Source: Calendula officinalis
Lineage: Eukaryota > Streptophyta > Magnoliopsida > Asterales > Asteraceae
Assembly (NCBI GenBank): GCA_963853835.1
Contig: OY970834.1
Span: forward strand, 43,555,257-43,619,256
DNA: 64,000 bases
Reading direction: 5' to 3'
This document shows positions 12,086 through 24,025 of this stretch, one piece after another. Both the position numbers and the translations under genes were made by a program. Under the pieces are notes generated by a model. The model was not told the origin of the DNA. It saw only the letters and a list, made by a program, of their open reading frames with translations, and ran no database searches. Numbering within the stretch: the stretch's first letter is position 1; every line of letters starts with the position of its first letter.

Positions 12086-12397
12086 CTTCCTCTGATTCAA
12101 AATAATTGATACATTCTTGATTTCATAGTTTTTTAGACAAAATATTATAATTGGGTTAAATTAGATTAATTGGATGATTAGTGGGGAATGAGTCCCATAA
12201 TTTTTGAATAAAGTAAAGTTAATAATGTTTAAAAGTAAAAGTAAGGGTAAATGTGTCATTTTAATTTATTAAAGTATGTAGTTAATGGGTGTGGGGCCCA
12301 CTACTTTTTATCAAATAAGGTAAAATTTCAAAGTGTATCACTTATTTTGATACACCCAAATATAAAAAGTGTATCACTTATTTTGAAACGGAGAAAG
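12086..12397. mobile_element. Stowaway MITE, CTTCCTC..TTCAAAATAA family
   Basis: 312 bp between TA dinucleotides. Ends CTTCCTCTGATTCAAAATAA and TTATTTTGAAACGGAGAAAG. Same family as copies at 24951, 34953, 60818 and 61499. Confidence 0.8.
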
Positions 12398-12836
12398 TAT
12401 TAATCAATAATCATTGTCATAAGGGCAATCATTAGTAAAACCTTAGATTTAAACATTTTTAGTATTAGTTGACCCCTTCTTACAAATACTAGTTTTATGA
12501 TAATGCAACTAAGCAAGTTAACAAAATAGCCCGATGACTAATTACGAAAGTGAATGTTTAAATGTGTTGATACAATGGATGTCTAACGATCGGGTTCTTG
12601 TCTCTAGCTCATATGTAAAACTAGGTTAACAAACTGCCTTTTGTCATCTTATCACGAATACAAAAAGAAAAAAAGAGAGAAAAGAGCACTTGAATAATAT
12701 CAAATTTGATCCCTATAATAATAGTATAATTAGTTTGCCGGATTTAAAAAAAAATTTGAAAGCGCATAGAAAAAAGTGACGTGTTCATATGAAATATAGA
12801 CATCACTGAGTTTTACCATAGGTCTAAAACGTTTAT

Positions 12837-13385
12837 CACTACTAGAAAAAGCCCTATATTCCTACAGATTTTTTCCTAGGGGTAATTTCCCTCGGAAATT
12901 CCTACACATTTCCGAGGGATTTCCTAGACAATTCGAATAAATAAACTTCCTCGGAAACCCCTAGGAAATTCCGAGGGAATTCCTAGGGAACTCAAAAAAT
13001 GGCGGTTGAAAAAAGCGTCCTCGGAAATCCCTCGGAAGTTCTGAGGGATTTCCGAGGGAATCCAAAAAATTCCATTTGAAAAAAGCTTCCTAGGAAAACC
13101 CTCGAAAGTTCCGAGGGAATTCCTAGCAAAATTTAAAAATATTACTTCAACCTTACTTCTCCTAGCAAATCCCTCGTAAATTTCCTAAGGAACTCAAAAC
13201 ATTACATTTGAAAAAAGATTCCTCGTAAACCCTCGAAAGTTCCGAGGGAATTCTTAGCAAAGTTTAAAAACATTATTTCTCCTTGGAAATTCCTCGGAAA
13301 TGTTCAAGAATCCCTCGGAAACACCTGTTTCTAAGGGATTTCCAAGGAAATCCCTCCTAGGAATACATGCCTTTTTCTAGTAGTG
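12837..13385. mobile_element. miniature CACTA (EnSpm) transposon
   Basis: Starts CACTACTAGAAAAAGCC and ends GCCTTTTTCTAGTAGTG, with a 3-bp TAT duplication at both sides (12834-12836, 13386-13388). The 549-bp body is filled with many copies of TCCGAGGGAATTCC/GGAATTCCCTCGGA-type motifs in both orientations, as expected of subterminal transposase-binding repeats. No coding capacity. Confidence 0.92.
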
Positions 13386-13762
13386 TATGAAGCAATTTTT
13401 TCAACATGCAAATCATCTTTACTAGGCATCTTGTTTTATGTTTGGAGTTTGGACTACGACGTTTATGAACCTTTTTTAAGAAATCTATAAAAAAAATAAA
13501 AGTAATAATAAAGTAAATCTTGAAGTAAGAAAAGAAAAGGCACATCCAACTCATTCAATTAGATTCAACTTACTAACCACTTTCTATATCACCTTTCAAT
13601 AAAAGTGGGCGCAACCGCACCATACATTCGGAAAATAATATACTACACGTTCTCAAATCTCAAGTCCGTAATCTAAACTTTTAAAGGTATCTGTTTATAA
13701 CATGCTATCGATGCAGCCTATCTTTGCTCATAATATACGTAAGAGATAATTACTAAAATATA

Positions 13763-14024
13763 CTCCCTCCATCCCTAAATAAAGTTATCATTTCTCCTCC
13801 TAGTTTTGTCCCTAAATAAAGTTCCATTTCTCAAACTTAAGAGCCCCACTTAATACAATAATATTATTACCAATACTTTCACCACTAACTATCTCCTAAA
13901 ACACTTTCTCTCTCCAATTAAACATTATATTTTAATCAAAAGTAATATCAAATACCCCACCACTAACTGTCTCCTAAAAAGTTGTGCGCAAGAGAAATGA
14001 GAACTTTATTTAGGGACGGGGGAG
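13763..14024. mobile_element. Stowaway MITE
   Basis: 262 bp flanked by TA. Terminal inverted repeats CTCCCTCCATCCCTAAATAA and TTATTTAGGGACGGGGGAG. This is a variant of the CTCCCTCCGTCCC family with CTAAATAAAG instead of ACAAAAAA. Confidence 0.88.
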
Positions 14025-15234
14025 TACTAAAAATATCCATATTTTCCAAGAATAATTTATCAACTTAAGGTTTTCAAAAATAAACTATGTGATCTGATGT
14101 TTTTATGCGACTTCGGATTACTTTTGTATGACCTGGAAATATTTTTGTGCGACCAGATCACTGATGCATGATCAAACCATTTTTTATACGACCAAATCAA
14201 CACAATCGATTTAAAAAAAAATTATTATTATTATTATTATTTTATTTTTTTTTTGAATTTAAGATTCTAATAGGTGTATTTTTGAAAATGATCTTATAGA
14301 CAATCTAACTAATATCGTGATCATATTTTAAAATTTCATTAACCATTTAGTACAGCTTATCAATTTGTAGGTTATACCCTTTCTTAGAGAAAAACAAGTT
14401 TATAGGTTATATTAACTTTCGTTTTGTAGGTTATAATAACTTTTTTCATAAGAATATGTTTTGCTCTCATTAATGATTAATATGTACGTAAATATAGAGG
14501 AATTGAGAAAATGCAAAAATAAGATGTTACAAGTTCACAATTTTCAAGGTCATTAAAATATTAATGAAATTCTAACTTTAGTAATATGAACATTTTAAAA
14601 TTCTTATAGAAATGTCTACACTACTAATAAACTAAATAATTTTCCGTAATATCATTCAAATAATTATAGTATGATTTTACGGACATCTTTGTTCATCAAA
14701 ATTAGAATACGAACTTAGTAATTAAGCAAGAGAAAAGGTATAAAACCTGTGATTATCTTTACATCTTCAATGACTTGCCCATCAATTGCCCATTATCATG
14801 TCCCACGTGACCCGTTTGATTATTTATTATGTATTTATGTATTAACGTTTGCGCATTTCAACCCATCACTTACACATAACGGGCCACTTGGTTTATATAT
14901 TCAATGAATTTGGGGTATCAAATTGTGATGCAATGATAAGTTGTAATATTTGTATCAACATGAGGGTATTGTAGTAATTTTGTTTTTGCAACTTCACCTA
15001 ATGACATAAACCACTTTTCTGTAAATATTTTACGTAATTTAACCTAATGTGATAAATGTTACCTGCAATGATAAAGTATACACCAACCCACAATTGATCA
15101 ACTGACACTCCTTATATAAACTGCAAAACTGAAGCAGTTAATTAGCTGCAACTGTTACTAGAAGAAAATTTTAAGAATCTGACTTAAAAAAAAAAATAAA
15201 AAAAAATACAACAGCGATATTTTTTTAACGTAGT

Positions 15235-17957
15235 TCAACGCTTCATCTTGCTTGAAGACTTGAATCCAATCTTGCGTTTCTTGTGTGTTTCCGTTTCAAC
15301 ACTCTCTTTTAGTTTCTCCAAAGCTGAGTCAGCATAAATTATAAATAAATAAATATAGAGGATCAAAATTGCAAATATTAATGCCAAGAAAGTCAAAGGA
15401 TAATTGTATCTCCTGCTTCAAAGTTTTTTTTTAGAAAGACAAGGCAACAACTTTTAAAAAAGTCAACCTTTTTACAAAACTCAATTGAACAATCATTCAG
15501 AATAATCATATATTCATATATATATATATGAATAAAATAATCTTATCTTATATAATCATACATTAATAATACTTATTCATATATGAATAAATCCAAAACT
15601 CACAATCTCAACCTTTTTGCAAAACTCAATGGACTATAGATTTACGACTACATATTTACAAAAAATTAAAATTAAATAATTAATTTTTTTTACCGGCATC
15701 ATAGGTCGATCGAAGGGACTCTACTGAATCCAATGAAACCGTATGAACAGGACAAGAATCGATATCAGCTTTCTTTAAAAGCTTTTTAAACTGCTTTACC
15801 TGAAAAAGACATACAAAATACAAAATACAAAAAAACATGTAAAAACCAACAAACGAAGACATTTTAATAAATTAAAAAAAACAGTATAAAAATAAGTGAG
15901 AATGTTATTAAAATGGAGAAAATACCTCATCTTCATGTAACAAGGTGAAACAACGACCAAAATTTCCTGCTCTTGCAGTACGGCCCGCACGATGAATATA
16001 AGTTTTAATATAAGGAGGTTTATCATAATTAATTACATTTCTAACTCCTTCAACATCCATGCCACGTGTCATTGCATCAGAAGAAACAACAACTTGAATT
16101 CCACCTTCCCGAAATGCCCTCAAAGTCTTGCTATAAAACCAAATTTCAAACAAGTCAAATAGGGTCAAAGTCAACCATCGGGTAGTTTAAGACTAACTCC
16201 TAAATTTATCTGACCTTCTAACAGTTTGATGTTGATGACCAGAATATTCCTTAATCTTGATTCCCAAATCTCCAAAAAATTTAAGTAAAGTGCAAAGTCG
16301 GTGAGTTGACTCAACTGATGATGTGAAAACAATGCTTTTTTCCCCTTGTAAACTTTGCAATAGTGCAAAGAGGCTTCAGCTTTGCTTCACAAACCTACAA
16401 AACATTATTGAATATTAATTATCCACACTTTCATTGTTAATAATACTATTAAAATATAAATCATTAAAATCATATGTGATAACTAATAAAAAAACTATTA
16501 TCAAGTAATTTTTTAAAGTATATATTTATAGCTGATACATATAAATATGTCATATTCTAATACCAATTTATATGAATCCAGATGTTCTGGAAGTTGATAT
16601 CGTATCTTTCCAGTTGTCAAGAACAATGGATGGTGTAGATCAAGTTGAGCAAGCTTGCTTGGATCTTGGGTTAATGTAGCAGATAAAACCATCTTCACAA
16701 GCCTAGGATATGGTTCACTCTTAAATCCCCTTTCTACACCACTGCAAAAAATTACCTAAATTTAAGCACAATTTAATAAAAACTACAACTCAATCCATTT
16801 AAAGAAAATTGGTACTTACACTCTCCTTATAGTTTTTAAACAACCAAATGTAGAAGGAAATGGCATAAGAAAAGAAACCATCAACACTAGAGCTGGTACA
16901 CTGAAGAACTGTAGGAAGCCATGATTGATATGATTCCCTGAGCAATCGATCAGTTTCATCAACTACCTGAATTACAGATTTATCAGCATAAATCAAACAA
17001 AATTTTAATTGAAGACTTACAAGAAATCGAAGATGCTCAAGTGTAAAACCCTTGGTGTTGTTAATATGATCCATGAGTCTTCCAGGTGTTGCCACTAATA
17101 TATCTACAGCACTTTGCAACTCAACAGAATGATATTCAGGATCATAACAGATGCCTGCTTCCAGTTTTGGTCTCTCAATGAGCATTGAAATTTCATCAGC
17201 TATTGAAGATTGACCAAACCAACAGATAACCCTACTGCAGGTGCAATAGTGGCAAAAACATCCCTAACCTAAGAAGAACATTGCAATAAACCGCATTCGT
17301 GTAACTGAATAACTGATTCAGTTGCAAAAGCAAATTCTGTTAATACTTACCTGTAAAGCTAGATCACGAGTTGGCAAAACAATTAAAGCTCGAAGACATT
17401 TGACAGCTCGAGTTGAAAGCGTTTGTACAATTGGTAGTGCATAAGCTAGGGTTTTACCACTTCCTGTAGGTGAATGTCTCTGTCAAATGAACCAGGTCCC
17501 ATAGTCTCTTGCCAAACTGCAACTTGAACTGGAAAAAGTGAATCAATTCCGCTACTGCACAGAGCAGCTTCCAGCCTAAATTCAATTTTCAAACAAGCAC
17601 GAATAAGCAACAAACTCAAATAAATCAACGTGTTAGCTTTAATCTAACTACGGAAGCTAAAACAAACACAAATTCTGATACGATTATCCGATTAACAAAC
17701 CAAACACAACGTTTTTTGAAACTGGTGACCTAAAATGCTCTAATTACAGGACGGCAGGGGTATAAGACAGCATATATGTTCGATTAATAAGCATCTGATA
17801 CGGTTTAAACGATAGATATGCAGTACCTTGGGTGGAGAAATGGAAGCTTAGTAAGAGGACATTTGTTGAACGAACTAACATCAACAGGATTTCGCATCCA
17901 TGGCAACACTGCAATTTTAGTTCTCGCAGTCGTCTGGTCTTTTGCTTCTTCCTCCAT
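15235..17957 (-). pseudogene. DEAD-box RNA helicase of the RH1/DDX51 type, disrupted
   Basis: Nine exons can be traced: 17957-17827, 17575-17351, 17268-17021, 16964/16966-16820, 16741-16564, 16394-16215, 16132-15926, 15799-15694 and 15323-15235, with consensus splice sites and a terminal TGA at 15237. The N-terminus (VLPWMRNPVDVSS), motif I (PTGSGKT), PTRDLALQ, TPGRLMDH, VVDETDRL (DEAD variant), SAT, RGMDVEGV and HRAGRTARAG are all visible, an RH1 signature. The intact family works in ribosome biogenesis in the nucleolus. Four short frame-shifting deletions interrupt it: near 17470 just before motif I (estimated 10 nt), near 17215 (about 7), near 16861 (about 8) and near 16366 (about 8). The first leads to a stop within about ten codons, so no helicase core can be made. 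Introns and splice sites look healthy, so inactivation seems recent; assembly error is the alternative. Confidence 0.85.
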
Positions 17958-18211
17958 TGTTACAGAGAAACAGACTTACAGAAGCTGGTGATGGCTTTGG
18001 TGAATTTGTTCGCGATTTTGCAGTTGTGAAAGAACAGAAAAATATAGCGAATGATGCCCTGACGGCTCAAAAAGCAAACATACCCGAGCCTAACTTTTAA
18101 TTGGGCTATAAATATGGTTAGCCCAAGTTTGGCGACTCCTCTAATTATCATAAACAATTTAATTACGAAATAAATTTATTTTAAATACTTTGTATTTACT
18201 TTTGAAAAGTA

Positions 18212-18474
18212 CTCCCTTCGTCCCACAAAAAAATTCTCATTTCACTCTAAATTTTTATCCCACAAAAAACTTCTCATTTCTCATATTTGATGGGCTCCAC
18301 ACAATAAAAAAATATTATTACTAAAAACCTCACGACTAATATCCACTAATTATCATTCTCTCTCCAACTCAATCTTATATTTTAATCAAAAGTATTATCA
18401 ATGACCCACCACTAACTATCACCTAAAAACTTGTGCAAAAGGCAAATGTAAAGTTTTTTGTGGGACGGAGGGAG
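18212..18474. mobile_element. Stowaway MITE
   Basis: 263 bp flanked by TA. Ends CTCCCTTCGTCCCACAAAAA and TTTTTTGTGGGACGGAGGGAG. Closely related to the copies at 3487 and 53771. Confidence 0.9.
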
Positions 18475-18525
18475 TAAATAATACAAGTACGATGCTTAGT
18501 TTAGTTTAGCATGTAGCTTTACTAA

Positions 18526-19546
18526 GGGTGTGCTTGGTTGAGGGTGTTGAGTGGTGTGCAATGAGATTGATCGCCATTATAAATACTTGGTTAGTTCCTA
18601 GGTAATCAATGATTACTCCCTAGTAAGTAATTCACCATTCCCCACTAAATTGGGTGTAATGAACTCTATAATGCTTTAATCCACTATTATTATATTAAAT
18701 TATATTATTATTATATATAAATATAATATAATATTATTATATTAACTAATATTATGATTAAATTATTTAATATTATTATTATATTAATATATATTATTGT
18801 TATAATAATATATAATATTATTATACTAATTAATATTATTATTATATTAATATATTAATGTATAATATTATTATATTAATTAATATTATTATATTTAATA
18901 TTATTATATTAATTAATATTATTATTATATATTAATTAGTATTATTATTAATTAATATATAATATTATTATATTTATTAATATTATTATATTAGTATATT
19001 TAAATTATAAATATTATTATTATATTAATTAATATAATTAATCTTATTGTTATATTAATTAATATTAAATAATAAATATATAGTATTATTATATTAATTA
19101 ATATTATTATTATATATATATATATATATAATAATAATATTAATTAATATAATAATTAATGTTATTATTATATTATATTTAAATTATAAATATTATTATT
19201 ATGTTAATTAATGTTATTATTATATTAGTATATATTATATTAATTAATATTATTATTATATATATATATAATAATAATATTAATTAATATAATAATTAAT
19301 GTTATTATTATATTATATTTAAATTATAAATATTATTATTATGTTAATTAATGTTATTATTATATTAGTATATATTATATTAATTAATATTATATATATT
19401 ATATTTAAATTATATATATTATTATATTATTATTATAAACCAAGCAACATTAATAGTCAAAGGAATACTAAGGAATGCCCATTGTATTCCTTAGTATTCC
19501 TATTACCTTTCCCTTTCCTATTGCACACTTTAACCCAAACGCCCCC
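18526..19546. mobile_element. PIF/Harbinger (Tourist)-like element with expanded AT-rich core
   Basis: Imperfect terminal repeats GGGTGTGCTTGGTTG (left) and AACCCAAACGCCCCC (right) are flanked by TAA duplications (18523-18525, 19547-19549). Both subterminal regions contain the ATTGCACAC/GTGTGCAAT motif. The centre, about 18680-19435, is almost entirely ATT/TTAATA repeats. No transposase. Confidence 0.75.
18680..19435. repeat. (ATT)n / TTAATATTA low-complexity core
   Basis: About 750 bp composed of ATT, TTAATATTATTATTAT and (AT)n tracts. A longer block around 19120-19200 recurs at about 19255-19340 (shared 'aataattaatgttattatta'). Confidence 0.85.
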
Positions 19547-19758
19547 TAAATCACTCTGGAAATACATACACAAATTTTAAGCTATGCTAAACTAAGCATG
19601 GTACTTACAATATCTAGAATAAAAATCATCAAATTCATAAATAGAAGTATATTTTTCAAATTTTCAAACATTACAACTTACTTTTTCTTGATGAAACGTA
19701 TAAATTTACTTTTGTGGAGTATTAAAATATGCACTAACTTTTACCACATTTAGTATGA

Positions 19759-19990
19759 CTAGCAGGGTACCCGCGCAATGCGGCGGCGGGTACCCATAAA
19801 CTATATTTCGTGGCGAGCAAGTATTGTTCGTTTACACGGTTTTTCCAACAATAATTGCGCAAATGAATGATTTTTTTCGTCTTTAAAAATTGCAATTAGT
19901 AATCATTATCATCTAGAACATAATAATACATTCAAGTTAACCAATAAACTTAAGGATTATAATTAAAGAATATGTGAGCACACAAACAAA
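19759..19990 (-). mobile_element. Helitron 3' terminus (minus strand)
   Basis: Read on the minus strand: TTGCTCGCCACGAAAT, then the hairpin GGGTACCCGC...GCGCGGGTACCC, then TGCTAG and a host T. Near-identical to the 3' end of the Helitron that stops at 51436, so both belong to one family by 3' terminus. I could not find the 5' end; the right boundary given is arbitrary. Confidence 0.7.
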
Positions 19991-20184
19991 TACCTTGATC
20001 ATGGAAAGTTCGATACAATATGTTTTCTATTTAAAGTTGGTTGTTTATTTGTTCTAAAACAAATTGTCATTTAGAGCAATTTGTAAATGACAAATTGGTG
20101 CGTAAGGAGTCTTGACTTTTCTGACTTTCTTACCTCTATTAGCAGTACGTGAGCGCTTACCTAGCTTGCACCAATTTACTTAAA

Positions 20185-20250
20185 TCCTTATAGTAGTCAG
20201 ATTTCTCAAGAGGTCTTGTGTTCGAATCCTGGAAGCAACACTTTTTTATG
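20185..20250 (+). mobile_element. possible tRNA-derived SINE head
   Basis: GTCTTGTGTTCGAATCC at about 20213-20229 matches a Pol III B box (GGTTCGANNCC) in tRNA-like context. A convincing A box upstream is not seen, so this is a remnant at best. Confidence 0.35.
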
Positions 20251-20974
20251 TTTGTGGTGTTGAAGAACTTACTAAAAGTGGAAATCTCCTTAAACTTAAA
20301 ATTAAGGAGCTCCTTAAAATTTCTTAAAATAGTAGTCCTAAATATATTAGTAAGTAGTAAGATTATATATAACTTTTATAATTTTCAACTCCATCTGTAT
20401 ATGCTTAGTCAAACAAAATTTCAGCTTTAAACTCTAAAAAAACCACTTATAGCAAAAAGTTACAACTATTAGCCACTTTTACCAAACCTACATTAACATA
20501 ATATACATTTATGATTTAATTTGCCATTAAATCACTGTTCATACAAAAATGGACGTCGTTAAATACTGAATGGAGGAGGATGGTTGAACCAATGAGCTTT
20601 AAAAGCTTTGCTTTCATTTTTATACTTCAGGTGGCCAATATCCACCATCTCCTTTTTCTATTTTTTTTAAAGTTTTGTATTTGTAATTTTTAAATTTTGA
20701 CCCCTAAGTTCTTAACAGCTTATACTTTTAAGCTTATTTAATATATTTCATTCATATTTGTTTACTATTTAGAAATACACATCCCCTCCTTCCTAAACTT
20801 GAAATCAAGCTCGAAACTATAATATTATCTATTTTTAAATTTATTATTTAAATTATTTATGGAAAATAATTTTAATGTTAGATATAATGTATAACTAATA
20901 TGATACACCTATTACAAAAAGTTTAACTTATAATAATATAACATTAAATGTATAAATATTTAGTAAATAAACTA

Positions 20975-21432
20975 GAGAAATGTTCAAGGAGGTCCATCAT
21001 TTTTGCATAGTCCCGAGGAACACATCTCAACCATTGATCAATAAGATCTAATGGTCAAGATTAGTCACATATTTTATACATGAAGGGTATTATGGTCATT
21101 TGGCACTAAAAAAATCGATTTTTTTTTATTTTTTACACATTTGGTTTAGTACACAATCACATGTGATTCAGTATGCAATCACATGTGATTCAGTATATAC
21201 TCACATTACGTGTTGATAATAAAAAATAATAATTTTTTTTAAAAAAATAAAAAAGTTAATAATTCTAAAATAAAAAATAAAAAATAATAAAAAAATATTT
21301 TTTTAAATGACCAAATTACACCTCAATGCATAAAATATGTGATTAATCTTGACCATTACTTATAATCAATCAATGATTGAGATTTATTCTTTAGCACTTC
21401 ATAAAAATCAAGAACTTCCTTAAACACAACCC
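20975..21432. mobile_element. Mutator-type MITE with 10-bp target duplication
   Basis: A perfect 10-bp direct repeat AAATAAACTA (20965-20974, 21433-21442) flanks a 458-bp foldback. Inverted repeats extend about 130 bp inward: TGTTCAAGGAGGTCC and AATGGTCAAGATTAGTCACA at the left have complements at the right. The centre carries two tandem copies of CAATCACATGTGATTCAGTAT-like sequence. Confidence 0.82.
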
Positions 21433-22172
21433 AAATAAACTAATATGTAAACATATACACTTTTCAGTTTTATAAATAATACAATGCGTTTTGTTTTTCT
21501 AGAACAATAAAAAATATAGTGGTTAAAGTTTTTTAAAATGACAAACCTTATAAAATTGCATAATATTATTCTGGTGTGAAGCCCGGACCTCATAAAAACT
21601 TGTTTGAAAAAAAAACCATAGTATGACTTTACACAAGTCTAAATATAAAATGTTGCACTATTTGAAATGCAAAAATAAAGGGTTTTGTTAATGAGCCCTA
21701 ACTCCTAAATGTTGTTTCTAACATGTATAAAAGGCTTGTACATTTATTGATAGAGTAGTGATCCTAAAATTCAGGGGATGTTTTTACTCTGATTTTACCT
21801 TCTTATTGACAGCCCTAAAAACCGTCATTATCATTTTTCAAAAATAAATTACCTAAAAAATTAAATAAAAAAGTTAGTTGTGAATTAAATGAAAATTATA
21901 AATTGTGGAGGAAGGGGTAGTTAAGTAATTATCCATGAATAGATTTCCAAATTCCAAGTAGATGAAAAGAAATCAGTGTCATAAATAGCTCTCCTCGCTA
22001 GTCTGAAGAGACAATCACTTTGATTTCTTCTCTTTCATCGAGTTCCGACCGCCGGCACCGGCACTAGCGCCACCGTAGATTTCCCCTGTTCCAGAGGCAA
22101 CCACCCACCTACTCTACATACACTACACCTTGAAACACACACAAACACACACCCATCCATCATACATACGGA

Positions 22173-23753
22173 ATGGGTTTCTTCTCCTTCCTCGGAAGGC
22201 TGCTATTTGCCTCTCTCTTCATTCTCTCCGCTTGGCAAATGTACGTAAATCCGTTACTAGATCTACATCTCAATGTACCTTTTCGTTTTACATCTGATCC
22301 AATTGCTAGTACTATGACAATGTATGAATTTATACTTGTTTAGATCTACAATTACTCGGATTTACGACGGAATTTTGCGATTTTGATGTTAATTTTGCAG
22401 TTTGAGGAATACACTTGCAATCTGTTTAGGTTTTTTTTGCTTGAATGTTAACGTTTCGTCTCATTTAGGTTTTAATCGTTAATTGCTTGGTTTGCGGTTG
22501 ATTTGGTATTAGAATGTATGATTTGGAACGTTTGATTGTGCAATTATGGCTATGAAAGGGACGATCTAGTTGATTGTGTGTTTCGTACCATTTTATGCTT
22601 GTGTTTGGATGAATTTGTTTTGTGTTATCTAAAAAAACACTTGATGCTTAAACTAGCTTTTGATACCTTCCAATTGTTAGTTTTTTAAGCTATAACTTTT
22701 TGTTTGTATATATTTCAAGCTATAATAACTTATTAATTCAGAATACGGTTTTGGTTAATTAAGAACCATACTCTGTATAGCTAACGAGTTACTACAGTAT
22801 AGTACTTATAAGTTAGCTACAATCATGATGCTGTGTTGTACTTATAGTTATTTGATTTGTACGTGTTTTCTAATCAGGTTCAATGATTTTGGTGATGATG
22901 GTGGCCCTGCTGCAAAGGAACTAGCTCCAAAATTGTCTTCTCTTCACAGATTTTTAGTCTCCAAGATTGGAGTTGGAGTGCCAAAAATTGATGTGAGCCC
23001 CTAATTATTTCATTATAAAAAAATTACTATCAAATGGTGTGATCTTAATGTGTGACAAAACAGGCCGGGTTATGTGTACCTTATCAAATTCTATTACTAC
23101 TTTAATAAGGTTCAGAAAATTTGATTAACACTTTGGGGGACTTTGAAGTTTGAACCCTCGTATTTTAGTAAATTTTTATGTTTGCTCATTTGACCCGTTA
23201 AAGATAAAATCTAATTTAAGTTGACACATTTTCAGGTTAAGCATGTTGTTTTGGGTGCAATGGCTCTTAAAGGTCTTGGAGGGATTTTATTTGTATTTAG
23301 CAGTACCACTGGTGCCTATTTGCTGGTAACATTCTGCTAAAAACGTTTGTATTATTCAAATATATGTAACACCTAAATAAATTCAAAATTTAATCAGATT
23401 ATTTGTAATTTAATTTAATCATTGTTTAAACTTTTTCCTGTCATCTGCAGATGTATTACTTGATACTTATGACTCCTTTGCTACATGACTTCTACAACTA
23501 TGAAACTGATGATTCAGAATACCACACCCTTCTTCTAGATTTTGTGCAGGTTATTTAATATATATTTTCTATTTATTAATTGAATTTTGATCACATTTTT
23601 TTTTTTTTTTGCTTATTTTAACGGGTTTGCATGTATTTGTTACAGAGCCTTTCACTGTTGGGTGCACTTATATTTTTCATTGGAATGAAGAAAAGGCTAC
23701 CAAGGAAAGTAGTGAAGAAGAAGAAGAAGCACCTAAAAACCAAAACAACTTAG
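22173..23753 (+). CDS. HR-like lesion-inducing (HRLI) family membrane protein, copy 2
   Basis: Five exons: 22173-22240, 22878-22992, 23236-23325, 23451-23549 and 23646-23753. All introns are GT/AG; the product is 159 residues. It begins MGFFSFLGRLLFASLFILSA, followed by WQMFNDFGDDGG, VVLGAMALKGLGGILFVFSS, the YYLILMTPLLHDFYNYE segment and a last helix SLSLLGALIFFIGMKK. It ends in a strongly basic tail with a run of five Lys, which could serve as an ER-retrieval-like or RNA/lipid contact; that is inference. Exon lengths 68/115/90/99 equal those of the copy at 8494-10404, so the pair arose by duplication without intron change. In my recollection Arabidopsis also has paired HRLI genes beside its ETR2 locus. 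Confidence 0.95.
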
Positions 23754-24025
23754 ATTTTGTGACAAAGTGATTTAAATTCTAGAACGTTTTTGGTTCAATG
23801 GTTTTGTTCGTTGACGTGTTTCATTTTTATTTATTACCAACTTTTAATTTAATTTTAGGTATTGTTCTTAACATGGGAAGATATTCGTTAGATGGAAATT
23901 TTTGTTGTCTATTTTTCGTTTCTCTAATATTCTGGTCTATAGTTGTTGATTTGGAAGTTATTATGTAGATATACATACTAGTTTGTCTTTTGCAAGCTGA
24001 AAATAGGTCGTTTTGTGTAGTGCAA

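Larger units (their letters stand above)
10405..15234. other. intergenic region with hAT, CACTA and Stowaway elements, no intact gene
   Basis: Holds four well-delimited DNA transposons (11616, 12086, 12837, 13763). The stretches 10405-11600 and 14030-15230 are AT-rich. At 14095-14205 the motif 'tgcgacc/tatgacc...' recurs several times. No coding similarity is seen. Confidence 0.7.
18487..19605. repeat. inverted repeat bracketing the Harbinger-like element
   Basis: GATGCTTAGTTTAGTTTAGCAT at the left (about 18491-18511) and TATGCTAAACTAAGCATGG at the right (about 19582-19601) are mirror copies just outside the TAA-flanked element. The Harbinger-like element may therefore sit inside an older foldback element. 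Confidence 0.5.
17958..22172. other. transposon-rich intergenic region
   Basis: Contains a Stowaway, a Harbinger-like element with an AT-rich core, a Helitron 3' end, a tRNA-like SINE remnant and a Mutator-type MITE (listed separately). No gene is seen. 21440-22120 is plain AT-rich sequence grading into the 5' region of the second HRLI gene. Confidence 0.7.

Noticed and set aside
12837..13385. Regularly spaced repeats resembling a CRISPR array
   Set aside because: Units are palindromic, irregularly spaced and bounded by CACTA termini in a plant genome; they are subterminal transposon repeats.
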